Of a stretch of DNA of 64,000 nucleotides, positions 1 to 9,031 are shown in pieces. Made by a program: the position numbers and the translations under genes. Origin of the DNA: Duganella sp. SG902 (GTDB lineage Bacteria > Pseudomonadota > Gammaproteobacteria > Burkholderiales > Burkholderiaceae_D); assembly GCF_013376005.1 (NCBI RefSeq), contig NZ_JABMJK010000001.1, forward strand, positions 310,001 through 374,000, given 5' to 3'. How positions within the stretch are numbered: the stretch's first letter is position 1; each line of letters opens with the position of its first letter. Under the pieces are notes generated by a model that was given only the letters and a program-made list of their open reading frames with translations, ran no database searches and had not been told where the DNA came from.

Positions 1-447
1 TATCAGCGGCCTGACTGGGTGGTGTCCGGGGCCACCTCGCAATTCCGCAGCCGCGAAGGCTTGCCGCTGGACGCCTGGACGCTGGGCGCGGCGCTGCGCG
101 TCGACGGCTGGCAGTTCAAGGGCAATGCCGCGCGCAACAAGGCGGACACCGGCGCCGGCAAGACGGTCAGCCAGCGTGTGCTGTCGGCCGGCGTCAGCCG
201 CGAGATCGTGGCCGGCCTGCTGGCCACCACCGCCTGGTACAGCGTGCGGCGCGAGGCCACCGGCCTGCGCGACGACGGCTTCGACCGCGCCTTCCTGTTT
301 CTCGAAAAAACGCTGGCGCCACGCACCACCGCCTACGCCGAAGCCGATTACACCACCTGGCGCGGCGACGCCGCCGGCCAGACCGGCACCCGTCCCAACG
401 ACCGCCACGGCAGCGGCCTGACGGTCGGCCTCATGCAAAAGTTTTAA
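1..447 (+). CDS. Porin, C-terminal part (5' end outside window)
   Basis: The frame is open from the first base and ends at a TAA, so only the last 148 residues are present. Alternating hydrophobic and polar residues in short strands, together with a terminal phenylalanine (ending LMQKF), are the hallmarks of the last strands of a beta-barrel inserted through the Bam machinery. The fragment fits the Gram-negative trimeric porin family, as does the full-length porin at 12.4 kb. It probably provides outer-membrane passage for the substrate handled by the two downstream genes, which follow on the same strand at 18 and 22 bp spacing. The substrate is not evident. Confidence 0.75.
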   Translation, partial: YQRPDWVVSGATSQFRSREGLPLDAWTLGAALRVDGWQFKGNAARNKADTGAGKTVSQRVLSAGVSREIVAGLLATTAWYSVRREATGLRDDGFDRAFLFLEKTLAPRTTAYAEADYTTWRGDAAGQTGTRPNDRHGSGLTVGLMQKF

Positions 448-465
448 CGCAAACAAGGAGTTCTT

Positions 466-1257
466 ATGCGACCACATCACCTCAAACACGGCACGCTGGC
501 GGCGCTGGCCGCCTTGGCGCTGACGCTGAGCGGCATGGCCCCGGCCGCCGAGCTGCGCGTCGTCAGCTCGGGCGGCTTCGCCCAGGCCTACAAGGACTTG
601 TCCGCCCCTTACGAGCGCGCCAGCGGCGACCATCTGGTGTCCGCGTGGGGGCCGTCGATGGGCACGACCAGCAACGCCATCCCGGCGCGCCTGGCCCGGG
701 GCGAGCCGATCGACGTGGTCATCATGGTGGGCGAGGCGCTCGACCGGCTGATGGCCGAGGGCCGCCTGGAACCGGGCAGCAAGGTGGTGCTGGCCGACTC
801 GCCGATCGCCTGCGCCGTGCGCCATGGCGCGGCGCGGCCCGACATCGGCACCGTCGACGGCCTGCGCCAGGCCTTTCTGAGCGCGCGCCGCGTGGCCTAT
901 TCCGACAGCGCCAGCGGCGAATACATCAAGCGCCAGCTGCTCGACAAGCTGGGCATCCGCCAGCAGATGGAGGGCAAGGCGGCGCAGATTCCCGCCACCC
1001 CGGTGGGCGAGATCATCGCCCACGGCGAGGCCGATTTCGGCTGCCAGCAGCGCAGCGAACTGCAGCCGGTGGCCGGCATCGACGTGGTCGGCCTGATCCC
1101 GCCGGAGGTGCAGCTGCGCACGCAGTTCGCCGGCGCGGTGGTGCGCGGCGCCAGCCAGCCGCAGGCCGCGCGCGCCCTGCTGCGCTTCCTGGCCTCGCCC
1201 GCGAACGCCGCCGCCATCGAGGCCACCGGCCTGGAGCCGGTCACGGCGCCACATTGA
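466..1257 (+). CDS. ModA-like periplasmic substrate-binding protein
   Basis: 263 residues. The N-terminus is a Sec signal peptide with likely cleavage after Ala28 (APAA|EL). The mature part has the order of ModA-type (molybdate/anion class II) binding proteins: an early SSGGF loop, a [10 protein letters not shown] segment, [17 protein letters not shown] and a late [10 protein letters not shown] good Shine-Dalgarno (AAGGAG) lies just before the ATG. No ABC permease or ATPase follows. Instead an MFS carrier begins 22 bp downstream and a porin ends 18 bp upstream, so the protein may scavenge or sense an organic anion rather than molybdate. Family assignment is good; the ligand is unknown. Confidence 0.75.
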   Translation: MRPHHLKHGTLAALAALALTLSGMAPAAELRVVSSGGFAQAYKDLSAPYERASGDHLVSAWGPSMGTTSNAIPARLARGEPIDVVIMVGEALDRLMAEGRLEPGSKVVLADSPIACAVRHGAARPDIGTVDGLRQAFLSARRVAYSDSASGEYIKRQLLDKLGIRQQMEGKAAQIPATPVGEIIAHGEADFGCQQRSELQPVAGIDVVGLIPPEVQLRTQFAGAVVRGASQPQAARALLRFLASPANAAAIEATGLEPVTAPH

Positions 1258-1279
1258 CCATTTTTTCAGAAAGCGCATC

Positions 1280-2560
1280 ATGAACACGCACTCCACCGCC
1301 ACCGCCCCCCGTCACGCCGCCACGGCGCCGCCACGCCAGCCCTCCAGGCTGGGCGCCGTCATCCGCGTCACCAGCGGCAACTTCATCGAGATGTACGACT
1401 TCTTCCCGGCCGCCAGCGAGTACGCGGCGCTGATGATGACCTTCGCCACCTTTGGCGCCGGCTTCTTCATGCGGCCGCTGGGCGCCATCTTCCTCGGCAG
1501 CTATATCGACCGCATCGGCCGCCGCAAGGGGCTGGTGCTGACGCTGGGCATCATGGCCTCCGGCACGGCGCTGATCGCCTTCGTGCCCGGCTACGCCACC
1601 ATCGGCCTGCTGGCGCCGCTGCTGGTGTTGATCGGCCGCCTGCTGCAGGGTTTCTCGGCCGGCGTGGAGCTGGGCGGCGTGTCGGTCTATCTGTCGGAGA
1701 TGGCCACGCCGGGCAACAAGGGCTTCTATGTGAGCTGGCAATCGGCCAGCCAGCAGGTGGCGGTAATCTTTTCCGCCGCGCTGGGCTATGGCCTCAACCA
1801 CGCCATGCCCGGGGAGGTGATCGCCGACTGGGGCTGGCGCATCCCGTTCTTCATCGGCTGCTCGATCATCCCGGTGGTGTTCTACATCCGCCGCTCGCTG
1901 CAGGAAACCGAGGCCTACCTGGCGCAGAAAAGCCATCCGACCTTCCGCCAGATGATGCGCACCATCGCCGTCAACTGGCCGCTGGTGACGGTGGGCGCCA
2001 TGCTGGTGGTGCTGACCACGGTGGCGTTCTACATGATCACCGTGTACACGCCCACCTTCGGCAAGAGCGTGCTCAAGCTGAGCACCGGGGACGCCCTGCT
2101 GGTCACCCTGTGCGTGGGCGTGTCGAACTTCATCTGGCTGCCGGTGATGGGGGCGCTGTCGGACCGCGTCGGCCGCTGGCCGGTGATGGTGGCCTGCGCG
2201 TCGCTGACGGCGCTGACCGCCTATCCGGCGCTGTCATGGCTGATCGCCAACCCCAGCTTCGGCCATATGGTGATGGTGGAACTGTGGCTGTCCTTCCTGT
2301 ACGGCAGCTACAACGGCGCCACCATCGTCGCCCTGACCGAAATCATCCCGGCCCAGGTGCGCACCACCGGCTTCTCGCTGGCCTACAGCCTGGCCACCGC
2401 CCTGTTCGGCGGCCTGACGCCGCTGTTGTCGACCTGGCTGATCGAGGCAAGCGGCGACAAGGCGGCGCCCGGCTACTGGATGGCGGGGGCCGCCACCATC
2501 AGCCTGATCGCCACCGTGCTGGTGTACCGCGGCATCGTCAGGGAGCGTGCCGCGGGGTAA
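1280..2560 (+). CDS. MFS transporter, citrate/tricarballylate-type (MHS family), with shortened TM1
   Basis: 426 residues resembling the metabolite:H+ symporter family, closest in motif content to CitA/TcuC citrate or tricarballylate carriers. Visible signatures are VTSGNF near residue 31, [61 protein letters not shown] and [11 protein letters not shown]. Family members normally continue from DFF into a helix-forming stretch such as LFGFYATYIA before a second FFP. Here D40-F41-F42 joins P43 directly, removing about 14 residues of the first transmembrane helix without changing frame. Whether the protein still transports is doubtful. It follows the binding-protein gene by 22 bp and probably shares its transcript. 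Confidence 0.8.
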   Translation: MNTHSTATAPRHAATAPPRQPSRLGAVIRVTSGNFIEMYDFFPAASEYAALMMTFATFGAGFFMRPLGAIFLGSYIDRIGRRKGLVLTLGIMASGTALIAFVPGYATIGLLAPLLVLIGRLLQGFSAGVELGGVSVYLSEMATPGNKGFYVSWQSASQQVAVIFSAALGYGLNHAMPGEVIADWGWRIPFFIGCSIIPVVFYIRRSLQETEAYLAQKSHPTFRQMMRTIAVNWPLVTVGAMLVVLTTVAFYMITVYTPTFGKSVLKLSTGDALLVTLCVGVSNFIWLPVMGALSDRVGRWPVMVACASLTALTAYPALSWLIANPSFGHMVMVELWLSFLYGSYNGATIVALTEIIPAQVRTTGFSLAYSLATALFGGLTPLLSTWLIEASGDKAAPGYWMAGAATISLIATVLVYRGIVRERAAG

Positions 2561-2654
2561 TAAATTTCGTTCAGGGAATTGGCTTTTTTCGTAATTGCGA
2601 CGCCAATGGGGCCTCCGTATGCTGCACCGATCACTATAAGTTTGGGAGGAGCAA

Positions 2655-5066
2655 ATGCGTATCCGGAGACAATCGCCACACCTGAAAACGCAAGTTTTCC
2701 GCCTGGTCAGCTTGTCAGCCATGCTGGCACTTGCGGGCTGCGGCGGCGGCGGCGGCTCGGCGCCCGTCGTCGCGTCAGATACGGTGGTCACGCCGCCGAC
2801 CACGACCACGCCGACCACACCCACCACGCCAACCACCCCAACCACGCCGACCACGCCCACCACCCCGACCACCCCGACACCGACGGCGGCCGCCACCTGG
2901 AACAGCGTGAAATGGGGCGGCGGCGGCTATGTCAGCGGCCTGATCTTCCATCCGACCACCGCCAACCTGCTGTACGCGCGCACCGACATCGGCGGCGCCT
3001 ATCGCTGGAACCAGGCCGCGGCGTCCTGGACGCCGATCACCGACGGCCTGGGCTTCGGCGCCGCCGAGAGCAAATACCACGGCATCGAAAGCATCGCCCT
3101 CGATCCGAACAACGACCAGTTGGTCTACATGGCGACCGGCATGTACACGTTTGAAGGCAACGGCCGCCTCTACCTCTCCAGCGACCGCGGCGACCACTGG
3201 ACCCACGTCGACCTGCCGTTCCCGGTGGGCGGCAACAACGGCGGCCGCGCCATGGGCGAACGCCTGATGGTCGATCCCAACAAACCCTCGACCTTGTTCT
3301 ACGGCTCGCGCACGGCCGGCCTGTGGAAGAGCGTGAACTCGGGCCAGAGCTGGAGTCAGGTGACGTCGCTGTCCTCCGCCGTCATGACGCAGGACCAGGT
3401 CAACGCCGTGGGCGGCAGCGCGATGGGCGTGGAGGTGGTGGTGTACGACACCGGCACCAAGGGCGGCGGCACGGCCACCCCGACCATCTACGCCGCCATC
3501 GCGCCCGACTACGCCAGCGTGGCCGGCCTGAGCGCCAACCTGTACAAATCCACCAACGGCGGCGCCAGCTGGACCCCGGTGACGACGCCGGTGACCGGCT
3601 ACCACATCCCGCACATGGTGCGCGCGGCCGACGGCATGTTCTACGTGGTGTTCACCAAGGACGCCGGACCGGGCGCCGGCGGCCCCGGACGCTTCTACAA
3701 GTTCGACGGCAGCAACTGGACCCTGCTCAAGAGCGAGGACCCGGCCGGCGGCACCAACTTCGGCCTGGGCGGCGTGTCGGTCCAGGGCAGCGGCGCGACC
3801 ACCCGCATCGCGCTGGGCGTGACCAACTCCTGGGGCAACTGGGCCGGCCAGCAGATCGTGCAGCTGTCCGACGACGGCGGCAAGACCTGGCGCGAGATCG
3901 AGGCCACCATGCCGGGCGAGATCGCCTCCGGCTGGGTGGACGACGTCGAGATCGATCCATCCAACCGCGACCACATCCTGCACGTGCACGGCGGCGGCAT
4001 CGTCGAGACCCGCAACGCCTCCTCGGCCACGCCAAGCTGGAGCGGCGCGATCACCAACATCGAGGAGACCGCCACGCTGTCGCTGGTGACGCCGCCGGCC
4101 GGCGCGCCGTACAAGTTCATCAACAGCGCCGGCGACATCGGCACCTGGCTGCAGACCGACCTGAGCGTCAAGCCGACCATGGGCCCGACCGCCAACTGGA
4201 GCAACGGCAACGCCGCCGACATGGCCTGGTCCGATCCGCTGTACATCGCCGGCGCCGGCGTGGCCAACTGGTCGGGCGCGGGCGGCTTCGGCTTCTGGTC
4301 CGGCGACGGCGGCAAGACCTGGTCGAACTTCGCCACCCTGCCCGCCGGCGCCCAGGCCAACACCGGCGCGGCCGGCAACATCGCGGTGCCCTCGCGTGGC
4401 AACATCATCTGGGCGCCGGCCAACTCGGTGCCCTCGTACAGCACCAACAACGGCGCCAGCTGGACCGCCACCAACCTGCCGGCGCTGGCCGTGGTCGGAC
4501 AAAACTGGGATCGCGGTTACCGCCTGGCGGCGGACCGCAAGAATCCGAACAAGGTCTACGCCTACGATTCGGGCGGCGCGACGTGGGCCACGCCGGGCAA
4601 GCTGTACGTCTCCACCGATGGCGGCCACAGCTTCACGCTCAGCCAGGGCTCGGTGGCGGCCAACCTGGCGCCCAACGCCTGGGGGGCGACCTCGATGGCG
4701 GTCAACCCCAACGCCGAGGGCGACCTCTGGCTGGCCGACGGCAACACCGTGTACCACTCGCTCGACTCGGGCGCGACCTGGACCAAGCTCAACAACTTCG
4801 CCACCAGCGGCGGCACCTCGGGCGCCAGCCTGATCGCGCTCGGCAAGGCGGCGCCCGGCGCCAGCTACTCGGCGGCGGTGTACGTGGTGGGCGTGGTCAA
4901 CGGCGTGTGGGGCGTGTACCGCTCCGACGATGGCGGCGCCAGCTGGACGCGCTTCAACGACGACGCCCACCAGTTCGGCGGCATCGGCGTGATGGCGGCG
5001 GACTGGAACAGCTACGGCCGGATCTACATCAGCGGCACCGGCCGCGGCCTGCTCTACTCCAACTGA
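2655..5066 (+). CDS. Secreted GH74-like glycanase lipoprotein (xyloglucanase type, Asp-box beta-propeller)
   Basis: 803 residues. A lipoprotein signal ends in the lipobox LAGC, with Cys29 as the acylated residue. A Gly run and a Thr/Pro linker of TTP repeats (about residues 46-78) lead to the catalytic part starting WNSVKWGGGGYVSGL. At least nine Asp-box motifs (S-x-D/N-x-G-x-x-W: SSDRGDHW, SVNSGQSW, STNGGASW, SDDGGKTW, SGDGGKTW, STDGGHSF, SLDSGATW, SDDGGASW) mark two seven-bladed propellers. The opening FHPTTANLLYARTDIGGAYRW matches the GH74 endo-xyloglucanase family. The start at 2655 is supported by a GGGAGGA site. Exposed on the outer membrane, it probably trims plant xyloglucan. Exact linkage specificity is inferred. 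Confidence 0.85.
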   Translation: MRIRRQSPHLKTQVFRLVSLSAMLALAGCGGGGGSAPVVASDTVVTPPTTTTPTTPTTPTTPTTPTTPTTPTTPTPTAAATWNSVKWGGGGYVSGLIFHPTTANLLYARTDIGGAYRWNQAAASWTPITDGLGFGAAESKYHGIESIALDPNNDQLVYMATGMYTFEGNGRLYLSSDRGDHWTHVDLPFPVGGNNGGRAMGERLMVDPNKPSTLFYGSRTAGLWKSVNSGQSWSQVTSLSSAVMTQDQVNAVGGSAMGVEVVVYDTGTKGGGTATPTIYAAIAPDYASVAGLSANLYKSTNGGASWTPVTTPVTGYHIPHMVRAADGMFYVVFTKDAGPGAGGPGRFYKFDGSNWTLLKSEDPAGGTNFGLGGVSVQGSGATTRIALGVTNSWGNWAGQQIVQLSDDGGKTWREIEATMPGEIASGWVDDVEIDPSNRDHILHVHGGGIVETRNASSATPSWSGAITNIEETATLSLVTPPAGAPYKFINSAGDIGTWLQTDLSVKPTMGPTANWSNGNAADMAWSDPLYIAGAGVANWSGAGGFGFWSGDGGKTWSNFATLPAGAQANTGAAGNIAVPSRGNIIWAPANSVPSYSTNNGASWTATNLPALAVVGQNWDRGYRLAADRKNPNKVYAYDSGGATWATPGKLYVSTDGGHSFTLSQGSVAANLAPNAWGATSMAVNPNAEGDLWLADGNTVYHSLDSGATWTKLNNFATSGGTSGASLIALGKAAPGASYSAAVYVVGVVNGVWGVYRSDDGGASWTRFNDDAHQFGGIGVMAADWNSYGRIYISGTGRGLLYSN
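2799..2884 (+). repeat. 9-bp minisatellite encoding the TTP linker
   Basis: About nine imperfect copies of a nine-base unit of the type ACCACGCCG/ACCACCCCG, in frame with the lipoprotein gene and coding Thr-Thr-Pro over and over. Such tracts change length by slippage without frameshift, so linker length may vary between strains. Confidence 0.85.
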
Positions 5067-5078
5067 GCGGTGAAATAG

Positions 5079-5109
5079 AAAAGGGCAGCCTCGACGGCTG
5101 CCCTTTTTT
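5079..5109. terminator. Bidirectional rho-independent terminator
   Basis: Perfect 8-bp stem GGGCAGCC / GGCTGCCC (5083-5090 and 5096-5103) with a TCGAC loop, followed by six T on the plus strand and preceded by four A, which give a T tract on the minus strand. It lies between the convergent glycanase gene and the malate:quinone oxidoreductase gene and can serve both. Confidence 0.9.
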
Positions 5110-5131
5110 CATTGGCCATCGCCAGCCAGGA

Positions 5132-6847
5132 TTACAGCGCGATGTCCGGCACTTTCTTCACCTCGCCCGGTTTTTCGGTGGCGGGGGCGGCCGGGGCGAA
5201 ACCGTCCAGGCTGGGCGACGCGATCGCCAGTTGCAAGGTCTCCGCGGTGCTGGCCCATTCGGCCGCCAGCAGGTCCGGGTTGTCGTTCAGCTTTTTCCCG
5301 TAGGTCGGCACGATCTCGTGGATCTTGTCGCGCCAGGCGGCGGTCTTCATGCGGTCCGGGAAAACCTTCTCCAGCAGCGACAGCATGATGGCTGGCGAGG
5401 TCGAGCCGCCCGGCGAGGCGCCCAGCAAGGCCGACACCGAGCGGTCGGCGGACACCACCACCTCGGTGCCCAGCTTCAGCACGCCGCCCTGGCCCGGCAC
5501 GTTCTTGATGATCTGCACGCGCTGGCCGGCCTGCCACAAGCGCCAATCCTCGTCCTTGGCCTCCGGCATGTAGCGGCGCAGCGCGGCCATTTTTTCCTCC
5601 TTGGACAGCTCCAGCTGCTGCGCGAGGTATTTGACCAGCGCGAATTCATGCATGCCGACCTGCAGCTGCGGGATGATGTTCGAGGGCGTGGTCGCCTTCG
5701 CCATGTCGAAGTAGGAGCCGTGTTTCAGGTATTTGCTGGACCAGGTGGCGAACGGGCCGAACAGCAGCACCGTTTTGCCATCCAACACGCGGGTGTCCAG
5801 GTGCGGCACCGACATCGGCGGCGAGCCGGTGTCGGCCAGGCCGTACACCTTCGCCAGGTGGCGCGAGGTGATCTGCGGATTCTCGGTCACCAGGAATTCG
5901 CCGCCCACCGGGAAACCGCCGTATTGCTTGGCCTCCGGAATGCCCGACAACTGCAGCAGCGGCAGCGCCGCGCCGCCCGCGCCGATGAAGATGTGGCGCG
6001 CGTCGATCGTGCGCACCTTGGCTTTGTCGCGGATGTCGAAGGCGGACACGCGCCAGCTGCCATCGTCGTTGCGCGTGATCGAGCGCACCTCGTGGCCGGT
6101 CGTAATCGTCACGCCGCGTTGGTTGAGGTGCTGGTAGAACTGGCGCGTGATCGCGCCCAGGTTGACGTCGGTGCCCAGCGGCGAACGGGTGGCGGTCACC
6201 ACCTCCTCCGGCTTGCGGCCCTCCATCATGATCGGGATCCACTCCTTGATCTTGACCGGGTCGGTCGTCATTTCCATGCCGGCGAACAGCGGCGACGCCT
6301 TCAGCGCCTCGACCCGTTTGCGGATGAACTCGCGATTCTCCTCGCCAAACACCAGATTCATATGCGGCGTCGAATTGATGAATTCGCGCGGGTTGCCTAG
6401 CAGGCCCTTGCGCACCTGATGCGACCAGAACTGGCGCGAGATCTGGAAATTCTCGTTGATCTCGACCGCCTTGGAAATCTGCACCTTGCCCTTGTCGTCC
6501 ATCGGCGTGTAGTTCAGTTCGCACAGCGCCGAGTGGCCGGTGCCGGCGTTGTTCCAGCCGTTGGAGCTTTCCTCCGCCACCTTGTCGAGGCGCTCGAACA
6601 CTTCGAAGGTCCAGCTTGGCTCCAGCTCGGCCAGGTAGACGCCGAGGGTGGCGCTCATGATGCCGCCGCCAATCAGCAGCACGTCGACCTTGCGATCGGC
6701 CTTGTCGGCACGGAACTGGCCGCCGAACAGCACGGAATAGCCGCCCCACACCGCCGCGGCGCCGACCGCCGCCCCGATGAACTTGCGCCGGGAGAAACGC
6801 CGGCCCTTGGTGGCCGCTTCCGTATTGTTGTTATTGGATGGGCTCAT
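5132..6847 (-). CDS. mqo: Malate:quinone oxidoreductase with N-terminal Tat-type signal
   Basis: 571 residues. The body matches FAD-dependent malate:quinone oxidoreductase, which oxidises malate to oxaloacetate and passes electrons to the quinone pool. Visible features are the dinucleotide motif LLIGGGIMSATLGVYL (about residues 56-71), SSNGWNNAGTGHSALCELNYTP, the late ALLGASPGGSTSPAIML and PSLDG. Ahead of the FAD fold there is an unusual 45-residue extension with a twin-arginine motif (RRFSRRKFIG) followed by a hydrophobic Ala/Gly segment. This suggests Tat export or a periplasm-facing membrane anchor, whereas classical Mqo is a cytosolic peripheral enzyme. The ATG is preceded by AAGAGGA. The gene is monocistronic and convergent with the glycanase. 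Confidence 0.93.
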   Translation of the reverse strand: MSPSNNNNTEAATKGRRFSRRKFIGAAVGAAAVWGGYSVLFGGQFRADKADRKVDVLLIGGGIMSATLGVYLAELEPSWTFEVFERLDKVAEESSNGWNNAGTGHSALCELNYTPMDDKGKVQISKAVEINENFQISRQFWSHQVRKGLLGNPREFINSTPHMNLVFGEENREFIRKRVEALKASPLFAGMEMTTDPVKIKEWIPIMMEGRKPEEVVTATRSPLGTDVNLGAITRQFYQHLNQRGVTITTGHEVRSITRNDDGSWRVSAFDIRDKAKVRTIDARHIFIGAGGAALPLLQLSGIPEAKQYGGFPVGGEFLVTENPQITSRHLAKVYGLADTGSPPMSVPHLDTRVLDGKTVLLFGPFATWSSKYLKHGSYFDMAKATTPSNIIPQLQVGMHEFALVKYLAQQLELSKEEKMAALRRYMPEAKDEDWRLWQAGQRVQIIKNVPGQGGVLKLGTEVVVSADRSVSALLGASPGGSTSPAIMLSLLEKVFPDRMKTAAWRDKIHEIVPTYGKKLNDNPDLLAAEWASTAETLQLAIASPSLDGFAPAAPATEKPGEVKKVPDIAL

Positions 6848-7243
6848 GGATTTATCCTCTTAAAAAAACTGAAACGCCGGGCAACCGCGATCGGCAGCGA
6901 TGGACGCTATTCGGCTCTGCTTGCCTGGGTGGCGGGCGCGGTACTGATCGTCCTTCTTGTGGACGATGTCTCCGGGTGACAGGAATGTTTTGGCGCATGC
7001 CAGCCGGCATGCAATTGTCTTGGCCGGCATATTAAATTGCGCCAGAACGCAAAACCATTGTGGTTAACCGAAGTTTGACCGAAATGTACCGGCAATTTGA
7101 TGGATGAGGCGCACAAATGTGAAAAAGGCAAGCACCCGGGCGCTGGGATGAATTGTTTTCGCGCTCCCTTGAGATTTCCTCGTTTGTCCGCCCCGCCCGC
7201 TTCGGGGAACATGGCGTCACCACATGAACCTTTGGAGACTGAC
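6848..7243. other. Divergent intergenic region between mqo and the SDR gene
   Basis: About 400 bp with no convincing gene. It is richer in A/T than its flanks, as expected for two divergent promoters. An imperfect dyad GGTTAACC...GTTTGACC lies at 7062-7080, and its right arm read on the minus strand (GGTCAAAC) recurs in front of the split transketolase. The longer open frame back to 7097 is not used as the SDR start because the conserved protein begins at 7244 behind a GGAGA site. Confidence 0.4.
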
Positions 7244-7993
7244 ATGTTACTGAAAGATCGAATCGCCATTGTGACGGGCGGCGCCGGCGTGAACGGCCTG
7301 GGCTACGCGACCGCGCGCATGATGGCGGAACAAGGGGCGCGCGTCGTGATCCTCGACCTGGCGGCCAGCAATCCGGCCGGCGCGGCCGCCGAGCTGGGGC
7401 CGGAACACCTGGGCGTGGTGGCCGACATCACCGACAAGGAACAGTGCGAGGCCGCCGCGCGGGCGGTGCTGGCGCGCTACGGCCGCATCGACATCCTGTT
7501 CAACAACGCCGGCATCACCCAGCCGCGCAAGACGCTGGAGATTTCCGCGTCGGACTATGACGCCGTGCTCGACGTCAGCCTGCGCGGCACGCTGCTGATG
7601 TCGCAGGCCGTGCTGCCCGCCATGCGCGAGCAGGGGCAAGGCAGCATCATCTGCACCTCCTCGGTGTCGGCGCAGCGTGGCGGCGGCATCCTTGGCGGCC
7701 CGCACTACTCGGCCGCCAAGGCCGGCGTGCTCGGGCTGACCCGGGCGATGGCGCGCGAGTTCGGGCCGGAAGGCATCCGCGTCAACGCCATCACGCCCGG
7801 CCTGATCGCGACCGACATCATCAAGGGCAAGCTGAGCGAGGAGCGCAAGGGCGAGATCGCCGAGCAGATCCCGCTGGCGCGCCTGGGCCGGGCCAGCGAC
7901 ATCGCCGGCGCGGTGGTGTTCCTGGCCAGCGATCTGGCCGCCTACTGCACCGGCATCACGCTGGACGTCAACGGCGGCATGCTGATACACTGA
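7244..7993 (+). CDS. SDR family NAD(P)-dependent oxidoreductase
   Basis: 249 residues, a classical short-chain dehydrogenase. It has the cofactor loop TGGAGVNGLG (residues 11-20), acidic DL after the second strand (suggesting NAD preference), NNAG at 87-90, catalytic Ser in SSVSA, and the Tyr155-x3-Lys159 pair in YSAAK. The C-terminal DVNGGM is typical. The ATG at 7244 is chosen over upstream in-frame codons because TTTGGAGA precedes it and the family starts here. It is separated from the split transketolase by a convergent LysR gene, and likely oxidises a sugar or polyol fed to that transketolase. The substrate cannot be read from the sequence. Confidence 0.9.
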   Translation: MLLKDRIAIVTGGAGVNGLGYATARMMAEQGARVVILDLAASNPAGAAAELGPEHLGVVADITDKEQCEAAARAVLARYGRIDILFNNAGITQPRKTLEISASDYDAVLDVSLRGTLLMSQAVLPAMREQGQGSIICTSSVSAQRGGGILGGPHYSAAKAGVLGLTRAMAREFGPEGIRVNAITPGLIATDIIKGKLSEERKGEIAEQIPLARLGRASDIAGAVVFLASDLAAYCTGITLDVNGGMLIH

Positions 7994-7994
7994 C

Positions 7995-8029
7995 CCGCCA
8001 GCCGCCAGCCGCCAGCCGCCAGCCGTCAG
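7995..8029. repeat. Five tandem 7-bp units at a convergent gene junction
   Basis: Unit CCGCCAG is repeated exactly four times and a fifth time as CCGTCAG. The array starts one base after the SDR stop codon and contains the LysR stop codon, so copy-number change could alter the LysR C-terminus. Confidence 0.85.
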
Positions 8030-8979
8030 ACAGCGCAGCGCCCGGTTGCTCTGGGCTGCGCTTCGAAGTCGGCGAAGCCCCGGATCCACTCCACCACCGT
8101 CCTCACCGCCTGCAGTCCATCCCTGCTCTTCGGCACCACCAGATGATGGGCCGTCGCCTCGACGGCCAGTTCGCCGAATGGACAGACCAGCCTGCCCTGG
8201 CGCAGGTACTCATGGACCAGCACCGTGCTCTCGATGCACATCCCCAGGCCATTCTCCGCCGCGCTCAAGGTCATGAAGGCGCGATCGAGGCGCAGGCCGC
8301 GCACCGGCCGGTCGCAGGCGGGCGCGAACCGCGCGATCCACGCGTCCCACGAGGTCAGCGACACGTCGTTCTGGATCAGGTAGAAGTTCTCGATATCGCT
8401 GGCCGGCAGCGGCAGCGTCCAGCCCTCCACCAGCTGCGGGCTGCACACCGGCAGATAACGCTCGCCGCGCGAGATCGGCTCCACGTTGACGCCGGCTGCC
8501 GCCGGCGGCCGGCCATACGTCACCGCCACGTCGACCCCGCTGTTGGAAAAGTCGGGCGCCTGGTGGACCGCCCACAGCCGCACGTCGATGTCGGGATGGG
8601 CGCGCAGGAAGGCCGGCAGGCGCGGCATGATCCAGATCGCCGCGAAGCTGGGCGCGCTCTGGATGGTCACCACCTGCTGGTGGCTGCCGCGATCGAGAAT
8701 GGTGCGCAGCTCGTCGTCGATGTCGCCGAACGAGCGCCGGATCACCTCATACAGGCGGGCGCCTTCCGCGGTCGGCTCCACGCCGCGCCGCGCGCGCTCG
8801 AACAGCTGGGTGCCCAGCGCCTCCTCCAGCGTCTGGATCGAGTGGCTGATGGCCGACGCCGTGATCGACAGCTCCTGCGCCGCCGCGGCGAACGAGCGGT
8901 GCATGTACGCGGCCTCGAAGGCCTGCAAGCCCTTGAGTGAAGCCTTGCGCAGGGCGCGGTATCGCTGAACTGGTTTCAT
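8026..8979 (-). CDS. LysR family transcriptional regulator
   Basis: 317 residues. The N-terminal winged helix-turn-helix (about residues 14-73: LKGLQAFEAAY...SFAAAAQELSITASAISHSIQTLEEALGTQLFERARRGVEPT) is typical of the GcvA-like branch. A LysR substrate-binding domain follows (VVTIQSAPSFAAIWIMPRLPAF, VDVAVTYGRPP). It is transcribed away from the split transketolase, so it very probably controls that operon and perhaps the SDR gene behind it. A TCTGGT-N10-ACCAGA dyad sits in the shared upstream region. Confidence 0.93.
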   Translation of the reverse strand: MKPVQRYRALRKASLKGLQAFEAAYMHRSFAAAAQELSITASAISHSIQTLEEALGTQLFERARRGVEPTAEGARLYEVIRRSFGDIDDELRTILDRGSHQQVVTIQSAPSFAAIWIMPRLPAFLRAHPDIDVRLWAVHQAPDFSNSGVDVAVTYGRPPAAAGVNVEPISRGERYLPVCSPQLVEGWTLPLPASDIENFYLIQNDVSLTSWDAWIARFAPACDRPVRGLRLDRAFMTLSAAENGLGMCIESTVLVHEYLRQGRLVCPFGELAVEATAHHLVVPKSRDGLQAVRTVVEWIRGFADFEAQPRATGRCAV

Positions 8980-9031
8980 CTATCGCTAAAAATTACTCGC
9001 TATACGGTTCATCCACCTGATCCTACACTCG

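Noticed and set aside
2775..6400. Very long open frames overlapping the glycanase gene (a 731-residue frame on the minus strand and a 1,025-residue plus-strand frame continuing into mqo).
   Set aside because: They are composed of Ala/Arg/Gly/His runs from reading high-GC codons in the wrong frame, have no domain or ribosome site, and the true genes in the same place have clear families.
7097..7243. Longer N-terminus for the SDR protein.
   Set aside because: The added residues are not conserved in SDR proteins and a good GGAGA site precedes the ATG at 7244.
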